In this document: one piece after another, positions 1 through 8,022 of the stretch
Layout of the letters: each line of letters opens with the position of its first letter
Numbering within the stretch: position 1 is the first letter of the stretch
DNA from: Variovorax guangxiensis
GTDB taxonomy: Bacteria > Pseudomonadota > Gammaproteobacteria > Burkholderiales > Burkholderiaceae_C
Direction: 5' to 3'
DNA: 64,000 nucleotides
NCBI RefSeq assembly: GCF_003952165.1
Contig: NZ_RXFT01000001.1
Span: 930,001-994,000 of the forward strand
Program-made: the position numbers and the translations under genes
The notes under the pieces: model-generated
What the model was told of the DNA's origin: nothing
Databases searched by the model: none
The model's input: only the letters and a program-made list of their open reading frames with translations

Positions 1-743
1 ATGATGGCCGCGTCCAGGGCTTCGGCCGGCACTTCGTTGGAGCCGCCGGCCCAGGCGGCGCCGAGGCTGCGCGCGAAGGCCTGCGTCGCCTTGTCCGCGG
101 GCCGCGTGAATGCATAGACCTGGCGGCCCTGCGCGACTGCGGCCTGCGCCACGAGGTGCGCTGCAGCGCCGAAGCCGAAGATGCCCAGCCGGCGCGCGCC
201 GTCGCCGGCGGCCTTGAGGCTGCGCCAGCCGATCAGGCCCGCACAGAGCAGGGGAGCGATGCGGGCCGCGTCGGTTTCGGGCATGGGAAGCGGCAGGCAG
301 AACGCCGCTTCGGCGATCACATGGCTCGCGAAGCCGCCGTCGCGGTGATAGCCGGTGAAGCGCGGTGCGTCGCAGAGGTTCTCGTGGCCATCGACGCAGA
401 AGGCGCAGCAGCCGCAGCTGTGGCCCAGCCACGGCACGCCCACGCGGTCGCCGACGCGGTGGCCCTCGACGCCCGCCCCGAGGGCCTCGACCACGCCCAC
501 GATCTCGTGCCCCGGCACGATGGGCAGCACGGGCAGCGGCAACTCGCCGTCGACCACGTGCAGGTCGGTACGGCAGACCGCGCATGCCAGCACGCGCAGC
601 CGCAGTTCGCCCGGGCCGGGCTGCGGAATGTTGCGCCGCTCGAGTTCCAGCGGCAGCAGGGCCGCGTTCAGCACCATGGCGCGCATGGTCGGCGCGAGCC
701 GCTCGGCGCAGTCGAAGGAGCGTGCCTGGGACGTGGTGTGCAT
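1..743 (-). CDS. Zinc-dependent alcohol dehydrogenase, 3' end cut by window edge
   Basis: The 247 visible residues are the N-terminal part of a medium-chain zinc alcohol dehydrogenase, which interconverts alcohols and aldehydes with NAD(P). Visible motifs are the catalytic-zinc segment (CRTDLH), GHE, a cysteine cluster for the structural zinc (SCGCCAFCVDGHENLC) and the start of the Rossmann fold (GIFGFGAAAH). The start chosen is the ATG at 743; an in-frame ATG 19 codons later (MRAMVLN) is an alternative. The gene lies 43 bases after the phaB-like gene and is probably the last visible member of a BON-phaB-adh unit transcribed leftward from the box at 2258. In low oxygen such an enzyme would re-oxidise NADH; that role is inferred from context. 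Confidence 0.85.
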   Translation of the reverse strand, partial: MHTTSQARSFDCAERLAPTMRAMVLNAALLPLELERRNIPQPGPGELRLRVLACAVCRTDLHVVDGELPLPVLPIVPGHEIVGVVEALGAGVEGHRVGDRVGVPWLGHSCGCCAFCVDGHENLCDAPRFTGYHRDGGFASHVIAEAAFCLPLPMPETDAARIAPLLCAGLIGWRSLKAAGDGARRLGIFGFGAAAHLVAQAAVAQGRQVYAFTRPADKATQAFARSLGAAWAGGSNEVPAEALDAAI

Positions 744-786
744 GGCGGGCTCGCCAAAAAAGGATGAAGGCAGGGGCGTCGCCGCC

Positions 787-1506
787 TCAGGCCATGTATT
801 TGCCGCCGTTGATCGACAGCGTGATGCCGTTGATGAACGCCGACTCGTCCGCGACGAGGAACACCACGCCGCGCGCGATCTCGGCGGGCGTGGCGAGGCG
901 GCCGGCCGGAATGTCCGACAGAATCCTCGCCATCGTCTCGGGTGCGACCGCCTCCACCATGGGGGTGTCGGTGTAGCCTGGTGCCACCACGTTGGCGGTG
1001 ATGTTGCGCGAGGCGCCTTCCAGCGCGAGCGACTTGGTGAAGCCCACGAGCCCGGCCTTCGTGGCCGCGTAGTTCACCTGGCCCGCCTGCCCGGACAGGC
1101 CGTTGACCGAACCCATGTTCACGATGCGGCCGAAGCGGCGCTCGCGCATGCCGCCGATGACGGCGCGGCACATGCTGAAGCAGCCGCCCAGGTTCACGTC
1201 GAGCACCTCGCGCCACTGCTCCAGGCTCATCTTGTGCAGCATCGTGTCGCGGGTGATGCCGGCGTTGTTGACCAGCACGTCGATGGGGCCGAGTTCGGAC
1301 TCCACGTGCGCGACGCCGGTCTGGCAGGCGGCGTGATCCGCCACGTTCCAGCAGAAGGCCGGGATGCCGGTGCGCGCGGCGAAGGCCTGCGCGGCCTCCG
1401 CGCGGTTCGCGAAGTTCACCGCCACGCGGTAGCCCGCCGCCTGCAGTGCCTCGGCCGTGGCCGCGCCGATGCCCGAGGTCCCGCCGGTGACGAGCGCGAC
1501 GCGCAT
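787..1506 (-). CDS. phaB: Acetoacetyl-CoA reductase-like short-chain dehydrogenase (PhaB/FabG type)
   Basis: This 239-residue classical SDR would reduce acetoacetyl-CoA to 3-hydroxybutyryl-CoA with NAD(P)H for polyhydroxybutyrate synthesis. The cofactor motif GGTSGIG is at residues 8-14, NNAG at 80-83, catalytic Ser133, Tyr146 and Lys150. Length and the MGSVNGLSGQ-type active-site surroundings fit PhaB better than housekeeping FabG, though FabG-like activity cannot be excluded from sequence. It begins 1 base after the upstream BON gene, so the two are almost certainly co-transcribed. A PHA synthase gene is in the same window at 48759-50423. PHB synthesis is a known electron sink when respiration is limited. 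Confidence 0.85.
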   Translation of the reverse strand: MRVALVTGGTSGIGAATAEALQAAGYRVAVNFANRAEAAQAFAARTGIPAFCWNVADHAACQTGVAHVESELGPIDVLVNNAGITRDTMLHKMSLEQWREVLDVNLGGCFSMCRAVIGGMRERRFGRIVNMGSVNGLSGQAGQVNYAATKAGLVGFTKSLALEGASRNITANVVAPGYTDTPMVEAVAPETMARILSDIPAGRLATPAEIARGVVFLVADESAFINGITLSINGGKYMA

Positions 1507-1507
1507 C

Positions 1508-2161
1508 TCAGGCGTCCACGAGCAGGTCGTTCACCACCACCGTGACGCCCGGCGTGGCCCATGCGGCGCCTTGCACCGCGTCGCGCTCGGTCCAGGAGTG
1601 GACGGTGCCGCGCAGCGTGACGTGCGAGCCGTCCACCGAGATGGAGAGCTTGCGGGCCTCGCGGTCGGCCTGGCGCGAGAGCGCCTCGTGGATCTTCTTT
1701 TCCACGTCGGCGGGGCTCACCCTGGGCTTGACCTTCACGAGGTTCGACACGCCGGTCACGCCCATCAGGTCGCGCACGGCGACTTCGGCGGCGTTGCGCT
1801 GGTAGTCCCATTCGACCTCGCCGTTCAGGCTGAGCCAGCCCTTCTCCACCATCGGGTGGATCTTGCCGTCGGGCACGAGCACGTTCCATTCGAGCGCGCG
1901 CTCGGCCGCCAGGGCGATGTCGGCGTCGGTGCGCTGATTGTCGAAAGGCAGCTTCACCGTGAGTTCGATCGCCAGCGCCTTCACGCCGTAGACGCGCTGC
2001 GCGGCGCGCTCGACCGCGTACTTCTCGGCGTAGCTGGAGAGATGGCCGGTGAGCGTGACCACGCCGTCCTTGACGATCACGCCGATGTCGGAGGACTTGA
2101 CGTCGGGGGCCCAGGTCAGCTCGGCCTGGATGTCGTTGCGCAATTGGGTATCGGTCTTCAT
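1508..2161 (-). CDS. Three-BON-domain protein
   Basis: The 217-residue protein has three BON (OsmY/nodulation) modules in tandem, at roughly residues 1-70, 75-145 and 148-217. Each shows the hydrophobic pattern around VxDGVVTLxG (VKDGVVTLTGHL in the first, VDGSHVTLRGTV in the last). BON domains are associated with phospholipid or membrane interaction and osmotic stress. There is no signal peptide, so this copy is probably cytoplasmic. It is the first gene of the leftward unit BON-phaB-adh. The box at 2258-2271 would place a class II start about 62 bases upstream of this ATG. A single-BON paralogue is at 13828. Confidence 0.85.
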   Translation of the reverse strand: MKTDTQLRNDIQAELTWAPDVKSSDIGVIVKDGVVTLTGHLSSYAEKYAVERAAQRVYGVKALAIELTVKLPFDNQRTDADIALAAERALEWNVLVPDGKIHPMVEKGWLSLNGEVEWDYQRNAAEVAVRDLMGVTGVSNLVKVKPRVSPADVEKKIHEALSRQADREARKLSISVDGSHVTLRGTVHSWTERDAVQGAAWATPGVTVVVNDLLVDA

Positions 2162-2257
2162 GAGGAATTCCTTGCTGTGGATGGATCGGAACCGGTCGTC
2201 CTGGCGCTGCCGTGGCGGCCGTGGAATCCACTGTAGGAAGGGGTGGAGGAGCGCGTA

Positions 2258-2271
2258 TTGCGCTGGATCAA
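2258..2271 (-). promoter_or_regulatory. FNR/FixK-type box TTGCG-CTGG-ATCAA
   Basis: Fourteen-base site TTGCGCTGGATCAA between the OTC-like gene and the BON gene. The same 15-mer with trailing G recurs at 27556 and 39687. With a centre at -41.5 it would start transcription near 2223, 62 bases before the BON gene. Binding is inferred. Confidence 0.6.
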
Positions 2272-2298
2272 GCGCAGGTGCGGCGGGCGCCGCGGCGT

Positions 2299-2802
2299 TC
2301 AGCCGATGGCTTCAAGCAGCATCGCCTGGAGGACGAAGCGGCGGTTGTCGGCCTGGGGGGTCGTGTCCCCGAGCAATTCGGCGAGCCGGTCGGCGGGATG
2401 GGCCTTCATCGCGGCGCCCTCGAAGACCGGAATGCCGGCGTGTTCCGCAATGCGCTGCACGAGCACGGGGTCCAGCCCCTGGCATTCCACCGCTTCGTAG
2501 AGCCGGCCGAGCATGCGGGCGGTGTGCTGCACTTCCTGGGGGGAACTCTCGGCGGAGAGGCTCGAGCGCATCACGGCCACGTGCGCGCCGAGCTCTTCCG
2601 CGGCGCGGCGGAACAGCGCCTGCGCTTCGTCGGGCGGTGCCTCGCAGAGAAGGCCCAGGTTCTTGCCGCGCAGCAGCGGGCGGGTGGTCCCGCCGAGCGC
2701 GGCGCGCTGCAGGATGCGCGCGCGGGACAGCAGGCTGGCCACGCTCAGCGGAGAGAGCTGCGGCTCGACCTCCGGACTGCGGACGATGTTGGTAGGGGGC
2801 AT
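2299..2802 (-). CDS. Stand-alone, degenerate ornithine carbamoyltransferase N-terminal domain
   Basis: The 167 residues align along their length with the carbamoyl-phosphate-binding half of ornithine carbamoyltransferase: LSPLSVASLL, LLRGKNLGLLCE, GAHVAVM, TARMLGRLYEAVE, IAEHAGIPVFEG and [11 protein letters not shown] match the family order. The catalytic STRTR segment is replaced by PPDEAQ (57-61) and the HPTQ motif reads HPAD (135-138). The whole ornithine-binding C-terminal domain is absent. It therefore cannot be a normal OTCase; a regulatory or structural role is possible but unknown. ATG 2802 was chosen because the box at 2855-2868 would start transcription near 2820; an ATG at 2838 would lie upstream of that start. 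Confidence 0.7.
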   Translation of the reverse strand: MPPTNIVRSPEVEPQLSPLSVASLLSRARILQRAALGGTTRPLLRGKNLGLLCEAPPDEAQALFRRAAEELGAHVAVMRSSLSAESSPQEVQHTARMLGRLYEAVECQGLDPVLVQRIAEHAGIPVFEGAAMKAHPADRLAELLGDTTPQADNRRFVLQAMLLEAIG

Positions 2803-2854
2803 GGCAAGGGTCGTGTGTGACTCGCCAAGGTTAGGCATGCGGGCTGGGCCGCAT

Positions 2855-2868
2855 TTGATACAGGTCAA
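2855..2868 (-). promoter_or_regulatory. FNR/FixK-type box TTGAT-ACAG-GTCAA
   Basis: TTGATACAGGTCAA has its centre 59.5 bases upstream of the OTC-like ATG at 2802, which gives a predicted 18-base leader for class II activation. It lies in the divergent gap with the Crp/Fnr gene but is about 175 bases from that gene's start. Confidence 0.65.
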
Positions 2869-3037
2869 GGCATCGGACCGCTTCGGTGTGACAGAGGCCT
2901 CGACCCGTGCCGCTGTTACACGCCGGACACATTGCATTGACCAAGTGTCACGCCGGGATTCGAGCCATTGGTATTGCATTTTCGATGGCTCCCTAGCATC
3001 GATTCATCGAAACGCGACAGACCACCAAGGAGTCTCG

Positions 3038-3802
3038 ATGCTCAACACCACCCCCACGAACACCGCGCAGTTTTCCCCGAGCCTGACCCTGCCCGCCGGC
3101 AGCCGGGAGTGCGCGGGCCGCAGCACCATGGACACGCTGAAACTGCTGGGCGAGCAGCTCAAGCCGCAGCGGCGCGTGGTGCACACGGGCGACACGATCT
3201 ACCAGGCGGGCGAGCGCTTCGGCAACCTCTACATCCTGAATTCGGGCTTCTTCAAGATCGTGAACCTCTCGGCCGACGGGCGCGAGCAGGTGGTGGGCCT
3301 GAAGTTCCGCGGCGACTGGCTGGGCTTCGACGGCATCGCCGGCGGACGCTATGCCTGTGACGCGGTGGCCATGGACACCGGCGAGATCTGGGTCGTTTCC
3401 TACGAGGCGCTGCTTGCGACCTGCGCCGTGCAGCCCGAGCTCCTCCAATTGCTGCACGCCGCGATGAGCCGCGAGATCGCCCATGACCGCGATTCGCTGA
3501 TGTCCGTGTGCACGCTGCCGGCCGATGCCCGCGTGGCCGATTTCCTGCGCTACTGGGCGCAGACCCTGGCCGAGCGCGGAATGCGCGGCGACGAGATCAC
3601 GCTGCGCATGACGCGCGCCGAGATAGGAAACTACCTGGGCATGACGCTCGAGAGCGTGAGCCGCGCGCTGTCGCGGCTGGCGAGGGACAACGTGATCGGC
3701 TTCGCGACGAAGGGGCGCCGCGACGTGCAGATCCCCGACGTGGGCGCACTCAGTGCTTTCGTGCAGCGCTGCCTCGCGCCCGCGCCGACCATGCTGCAGT
3801 AG
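3038..3802 (+). CDS. Crp/Fnr-family transcription regulator (FNR-type helix, no N-terminal Fe-S cysteine cluster)
   Basis: This 254-residue protein has a cyclic-nucleotide-like sensor domain (about 30-150) and a C-terminal winged HTH (about 165-235). The recognition helix contains LESVSRAL with Glu205, Ser208 and Arg209, the E..SR pattern by which FNR, ANR, FixK and Dnr proteins read TTGA half-sites. Cysteines are at 25, 107, 129, 158 and 245. The N-terminal three-cysteine cluster that FNR uses for its [4Fe-4S] centre is absent, so it resembles Dnr/FixK-type members more than FNR. An AAGGAG ribosome site ends 5 bases before the ATG at 3038. It is the obvious candidate to bind the boxes scattered through the window, although a chromosomal FNR could also do so. 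Confidence 0.9.
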   Translation: MLNTTPTNTAQFSPSLTLPAGSRECAGRSTMDTLKLLGEQLKPQRRVVHTGDTIYQAGERFGNLYILNSGFFKIVNLSADGREQVVGLKFRGDWLGFDGIAGGRYACDAVAMDTGEIWVVSYEALLATCAVQPELLQLLHAAMSREIAHDRDSLMSVCTLPADARVADFLRYWAQTLAERGMRGDEITLRMTRAEIGNYLGMTLESVSRALSRLARDNVIGFATKGRRDVQIPDVGALSAFVQRCLAPAPTMLQ

Positions 3803-3823
3803 GAAGAGCGCCGCGACCGGGCG

Positions 3824-5965
3824 TCAGATGTGCCCGGCCAGCACCTTCGCCATGGCGCGCGCAAGCTCGGCGCGCGAATAAGGCTTGCGCAGCAGCTCCC
3901 AGCTTTGCGGAACCTCGCGATCGGCGTCCAGCAGCTCCGAGGAGAACCCCGACATCAGCAGCACCGCCATCTGCGGAAAGCGCTGCTGCACTTCCGCCGC
4001 CAGCCGCGTGCCGCGCATGCCCGCGCCCAGCGCGATATCGCTCAGCAGCAGGTCGAAGGGGCCTGCTCCCGCATCGAGGACGGACAGGGCCTGGTCGGCG
4101 GTGGTGGCCGATACCACTTCGCAGCCCAGCGCGGCCAGGAAGGCTTCGACCACCTTGCGGACTTCAGCGTCGTCCTCGACCAGCATCACCCGCAGTCCGG
4201 CGGGGAGTGCTTCGCTGCCCGGAAGCTCTTCCATGGCGACGGGTGCGTCCGGCTCTTCTTCCTCCGGCTCCTGCTGCCGCGGCAGGTAGAGCGTGACCGT
4301 GGTGCCCTGGCCCACCTTGCTGTCGATCGACACGGCGCCGCGCGACTGGTTGACGAAGCCGTACACCGTGCTCAGGCCCAGGCCCGTGCCGCGCCCGGCT
4401 TCCTTCGTGGTGAAGAAAGGCTCGAAGGCGCGCTCCTTCACGTCGTCGGGCATGCCTGTGCCGCTGTCGGTGATGGCGATCGCGACGAAATGCGTGGTGC
4501 CGTCGCTGCCGGGATTGTTTTGCTCGTTGCGCAGGTCCGTCGGCAGCGCGTCGCAGATGCCGGTGCGAAAGCGCAGCGTGCCACCCTCGGGCATGGCGTC
4601 GCGCGCATTGATCGCGATGTTGAGCAATGCCGACTCCAGCTGGCCCGGATCGGCCATGACCAGCGGATGGCCGGGCACCGTGTCGATCTCGATGCGGATG
4701 CGCTGGTCCAGCGTCCGGCGCAGCATGTCGGCCAGCGAGTGCAACAGCGCATGCGTGTCCACGGCGGCGGGCTGCAGCACCTGCCGCCGCGAGAAAGCCA
4801 GCAGCTTGCCGGTGAGTTCCGCACCGCGCCGCGATGCCCGGGCGGCGGCAGCCAGCAGCCGCTGTCCGTGGCTGCTGTGCGCCAGTTCCGGCAGTTCCTC
4901 GAGGACCTGCAGGTTGCCCTGGATGACGGTCAGCAGGTTGTTGAAGTCGTGCGCGATGCCGCCCGTGAGCTGGCCGACGCTCTCGAGCCGCTGCGCATGG
5001 TTGAGCGCCTCTTCCGTCTGCACGCGCTGCAGGCTGGTGGCGAGCAGGCTGGACAGCGACTCGAGAAAGCGCACCTCCTCGTCCCCGAAGCGCCTGGACT
5101 CCCTGGAGCGTACCGACAGCATGCCGATCACGCGCCCCCGGTCCGACAGCGGCACGGCGAGCGCGCTGACCAGGCCGGCGTCGATGTAGGCCGCGGGCAC
5201 GCGAAAGCGCGCTTCGTCGGCGTAGTCGGGCACCACGACGGGCCGGCCCTGCGAGAAGACGAAGCCCGGCGGAGTGTCCGGGCGGTTGGCGACGTGCGCG
5301 CCGATCTCCTCGCCCGGTACCAGCCCGACACCGCTGGCCACGCGGAACTCGAGGCGGTTGCTGTCGAGCAGCCAGACCATCGCCACCTCGACCTCCAGTG
5401 CCCGGGTGATGATCTCCGGCACGTGCTGCAGCACCGCCTGCAGGTCTCGCGTATCGACCGCCAGCCGCCCGAGCTGGGCCAGGTGCTCGCTGTAGCGGGC
5501 GCGCTGCAGCGCCTGCTTCACGCGCGGATAGGCGCCGATGTCGCGGATGGCGGCAACGACGAAGGGCAGGCCATGGCTCTGCAGCGGGCTGAGCGCGATC
5601 TCGACCATCACCTCGCTGCCGTCCTTGCGCTTGGCCGCCAGTTCCATGTGCGTGCCCATGGGGCGAGGGCGCGGAGCACGACCGTAGGCCTCGCGGTACG
5701 AGGCGTGGCGCGGGCGGATGCTGTCGGGCACCAGCTCCTCGACGTTCAGCCCGAGCAGCTCGTCTTGCGCATAGCCCAGCAGCGCGGCCGCCGAGGGGTT
5801 GGCGAGCATGATGCTGCCGGACTGGTCCACGAGCAGCAGCGAATCGGGATAGGCCACGAAGAGCGAACGGAAGACGCTGCTTTCGTCGATGCCCGAGGGC
5901 AGGCGCCGGATGGGCGCGCCGGGCGCCTCGGGCAGCACAGGGGGGCTGTCCGAAGTGTCAGCCAT
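3824..5965 (-). CDS. Hybrid sensor histidine kinase (PAS-GAF-HisKA-HATPase-REC)
   Basis: The 713-residue soluble kinase has a PAS domain (about 30-145), a GAF domain (about 170-315), a dimerisation/phosphoacceptor segment with His339 in GGIAHDFNN, and an ATPase domain with N box (NIAINARDAM) and G boxes (DSGTGMP, GRGTGLGL). A C-terminal receiver domain (about 593-710) carries a phosphoacceptor aspartate in LLLSDIALG. There are no membrane segments, so it should sense a cytoplasmic signal or a diffusible ligand. Its start overlaps the stop of the OmpR-type regulator gene by 8 bases, so the pair is one operon. The GAF or PAS ligand (haem, flavin, other) cannot be read from the sequence. Related soluble hybrid kinases often work in redox or oxygen responses. 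Confidence 0.9.
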   Translation of the reverse strand: MADTSDSPPVLPEAPGAPIRRLPSGIDESSVFRSLFVAYPDSLLLVDQSGSIMLANPSAAALLGYAQDELLGLNVEELVPDSIRPRHASYREAYGRAPRPRPMGTHMELAAKRKDGSEVMVEIALSPLQSHGLPFVVAAIRDIGAYPRVKQALQRARYSEHLAQLGRLAVDTRDLQAVLQHVPEIITRALEVEVAMVWLLDSNRLEFRVASGVGLVPGEEIGAHVANRPDTPPGFVFSQGRPVVVPDYADEARFRVPAAYIDAGLVSALAVPLSDRGRVIGMLSVRSRESRRFGDEEVRFLESLSSLLATSLQRVQTEEALNHAQRLESVGQLTGGIAHDFNNLLTVIQGNLQVLEELPELAHSSHGQRLLAAAARASRRGAELTGKLLAFSRRQVLQPAAVDTHALLHSLADMLRRTLDQRIRIEIDTVPGHPLVMADPGQLESALLNIAINARDAMPEGGTLRFRTGICDALPTDLRNEQNNPGSDGTTHFVAIAITDSGTGMPDDVKERAFEPFFTTKEAGRGTGLGLSTVYGFVNQSRGAVSIDSKVGQGTTVTLYLPRQQEPEEEEPDAPVAMEELPGSEALPAGLRVMLVEDDAEVRKVVEAFLAALGCEVVSATTADQALSVLDAGAGPFDLLLSDIALGAGMRGTRLAAEVQQRFPQMAVLLMSGFSSELLDADREVPQSWELLRKPYSRAELARAMAKVLAGHI

Positions 5966-6686
5966 GGGACACCGGCGGCACCAGCATGTAGCCCGCGCCT
6001 CGCACCGACCTGATGAGCTGCGGATCGTCCGCGTCCGTCTCTATCTTCTTGCGCAGCCGGCCGACCTGCACGTCGATCGTGCGGTCGAAGGGCGTGGCTT
6101 CGCGTCCGCGTGTCTGCTCCAGCAGGAAGTCGCGCGAAAGCACGCGACCTGGATGCAGGGTGAAGACGTGCAGCAGGTCGAACTCGCCGCCGGTCAGCAC
6201 GACGCTCTCGCCCTGCGGATTGCGAAGGCTGCGCGAGCCTGTGTCCAGTTGCCAGCCTGCAAAGCGCAGCTTGCCGGCAGACGCCGGCTGATTGGCCACC
6301 GGTGCCGGCGTGGCAGGCGCCAGCCGCCTGAGCACGGCCTTCACGCGGGCCACCAGCTCGCGCAGGTCGAAAGGCTTGGTGACGTAGTCGTCCGCTCCCA
6401 CCTCCAGGCCCACCACCTTGTCGACCGCGTCGCCGCGCCCGGTGACGATGATGAGGCCGCAGCGCCAGCTCTCGCGCATGCGGCGGGCGATGGTGAATCC
6501 GTCTTCGCCGGGCAGTCCGAGGTCGAGCAGCACGAGGTCGGCGGGGTCGGTTTCCATCAGCGCCGTGAGAGCCCGCCCCTCATGCACCTGGCTGACGCGG
6601 AAGCCATGCCCCTGCAGGTAGCCGGCCAGCAGCTCGGTGATGTCGGGTTCGTCGTCGAGAACCGCGATGTGGGGTGTGTTTTTCAT
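5958..6686 (-). CDS. OmpR-family response regulator
   Basis: The 242-residue protein joins a receiver domain (1-125; acidic pair Asp11-Asp12, phosphoacceptor Asp55, conserved Lys104 in YVTKPF) to an OmpR/PhoB winged helix (about 135-238, with FDRTIDVQVGRLRKKIE and IRSVRGAGYML). It is the likely partner of the hybrid kinase it overlaps by 8 bases, and may receive phosphate by His-Asp transfer. The ATG at 6686 was chosen because the receiver fold begins straight after it (HIAVLDDEPD). An inverted repeat AGGAAAT-N9-ATTTCCT lies just upstream. Confidence 0.9.
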   Translation of the reverse strand: MKNTPHIAVLDDEPDITELLAGYLQGHGFRVSQVHEGRALTALMETDPADLVLLDLGLPGEDGFTIARRMRESWRCGLIIVTGRGDAVDKVVGLEVGADDYVTKPFDLRELVARVKAVLRRLAPATPAPVANQPASAGKLRFAGWQLDTGSRSLRNPQGESVVLTGGEFDLLHVFTLHPGRVLSRDFLLEQTRGREATPFDRTIDVQVGRLRKKIETDADDPQLIRSVRGAGYMLVPPVSHG

Positions 6687-6695
6687 GCGCTGGCG

Positions 6696-6718
6696 AGGAA
6701 ATACAGCACGAATTTCCT
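6696..6718. promoter_or_regulatory. Inverted repeat upstream of the response-regulator gene
   Basis: Seven-base arms AGGAAAT (6696-6702) and ATTTCCT (6712-6718) separated by nine bases, 10 bases upstream of the regulator ATG. It could be an operator (autoregulation) or a leader hairpin. No further support. Confidence 0.3.
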
Positions 6719-6862
6719 GGGTGTTCCGGTCTGGGCTGAGCGTAGCACGCACGCTGTGCCGAGGCATCCCATACCAGGGTACCAGGGCACGCTGCACGGT
6801 GCCCGCAGGCCGTATCCGCTGCGGTATCCGTCGCGTTCCCCGGCCCGCGCGGGCCTCCCGCC

Positions 6863-7873
6863 TCAGAGGCCCAGCCAGGCCCGAAGCGCCGCCCGGCTGC
6901 CCACGCCCGCGCGGCTGTAGGCGTTGCGCAGGTGCACCCGCACCGTGGCCGGAGACAGGCCGAGGCGAAGCCCGATGTCCTTGCCGGAATGCCCCATGCA
7001 GTACAGCCGCGCGATCTCGGCCTGCCTCGGGGTCAGCGCGGCGATGCCGTCGCGCGCCGGGCGGCGGTGCAGGGCGACGCGCAGGCCGCTTTCGTCCTGG
7101 CCGACCTCGATCGACCATCCGCCGGCCTCCAGCTGCCGCAACGCCGTCCGATGGCCGGACAGCCATGCCCGCGGCAGGCGCGGAGAGGTCGCGCCCGCCA
7201 GGGCCGAGAGCGCCGGCCATGCGGCGCAGAAGGCGCGGTTGGCGAACAGCACCCAGCCGTCAGCGTCGGTGAGGGCCAGCGGCTGCGCTTCCTCGTCCAG
7301 GCCCTGCCGGGCATGCGCGTACAGGCGGTTCACCAGCAGCGATTCGCGGATCTGCGGCGTGAGCGCGGTCAGCGCGCGCGCATCGCGCTCGGTGTGCGCA
7401 GGCGAGCCGGGCCCGCGGTTGAGATACAGGTGCACGAAGGTCTCGCTGCCCTCGAAGGGAATCGCCACGCCCATCTGGTGGACGATGCCGTGGCTCGAGA
7501 GGAACTCGCGCCAGGCGGGCGGCGTCCGCTTCCAGCGCGGATCGTCGTCGTTGGCGAACGCGGCCTGCTCGGGCTGCGCGCGCATGGCGAAGGTGATGAA
7601 GTCGAGCTCGGCGCCGTTGATCCGGTTCCACTGCTCGCTCATCGCGGCCAGGTCATAGCCGATGCCCACCGAGGAGACGAAGCTGCGCGGATGCCAGGTG
7701 TTGATGGCGCCGTGGTCGGCGCGGAACTCGTTCAGCAGGCGGCGCAGCAGCTCGTGCTGGAAGCGTTCGCTGCCGGTGGTGCGGGCCAGGCGCAGCAGCG
7801 ACAGCGGCTCGGTTCCGCCGGTGGGGCGGGTGGGGTGAGCGTCGGGATCGGAGGGTGGTGTCCGTGAGGGCAT
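6863..7873 (-). CDS. LuxR-type transcription regulator
   Basis: The 336-residue protein ends in a LuxR/FixJ HTH (about 275-336: LTPRQAEIARLYCMGHSGKDIGLRL, then SPATVRVHLRNAYSRAGV). The preceding 270 residues look like a GAF/PAS-like sensor region, with FANRAFCAAWPAL resembling a PAS core, but no ligand can be named. The ATG at 7873 was preferred over a longer reading because the upstream extension is low-complexity and has no homology-like features. It is transcribed divergently from the trimeric autotransporter gene at 8023 with a 149-base gap, so it may control that adhesin. No FNR-type box is visible in the gap. Confidence 0.8.
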   Translation of the reverse strand: MPSRTPPSDPDAHPTRPTGGTEPLSLLRLARTTGSERFQHELLRRLLNEFRADHGAINTWHPRSFVSSVGIGYDLAAMSEQWNRINGAELDFITFAMRAQPEQAAFANDDDPRWKRTPPAWREFLSSHGIVHQMGVAIPFEGSETFVHLYLNRGPGSPAHTERDARALTALTPQIRESLLVNRLYAHARQGLDEEAQPLALTDADGWVLFANRAFCAAWPALSALAGATSPRLPRAWLSGHRTALRQLEAGGWSIEVGQDESGLRVALHRRPARDGIAALTPRQAEIARLYCMGHSGKDIGLRLGLSPATVRVHLRNAYSRAGVGSRAALRAWLGL

Positions 7874-8022
7874 GGCACGCGGGTCGCGATCTGGGGCCGG
7901 GCAAAGGAGGGGGCCGGCAAGGGCGCCGCAGGCTACCACAAAGCATGGTACGGGCCGGGCATGCAGCGCCTGCAGCATCGGCGGGGCGGCCTCCAGAGCC
8001 GCACGAGCGAGGAGAACACACC

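Noticed and set aside
2937..2950. TTGACCAAGTGTCA before the Crp/Fnr gene as an autoregulatory box
   Set aside because: The right half does not match RTCAA at the correct spacing; too weak to claim.
3830..6013. 727-codon plus-strand frame opposite the histidine kinase
   Set aside because: Antisense shadow of a high-GC gene, His/Arg/Gln-rich and without recognisable domains.
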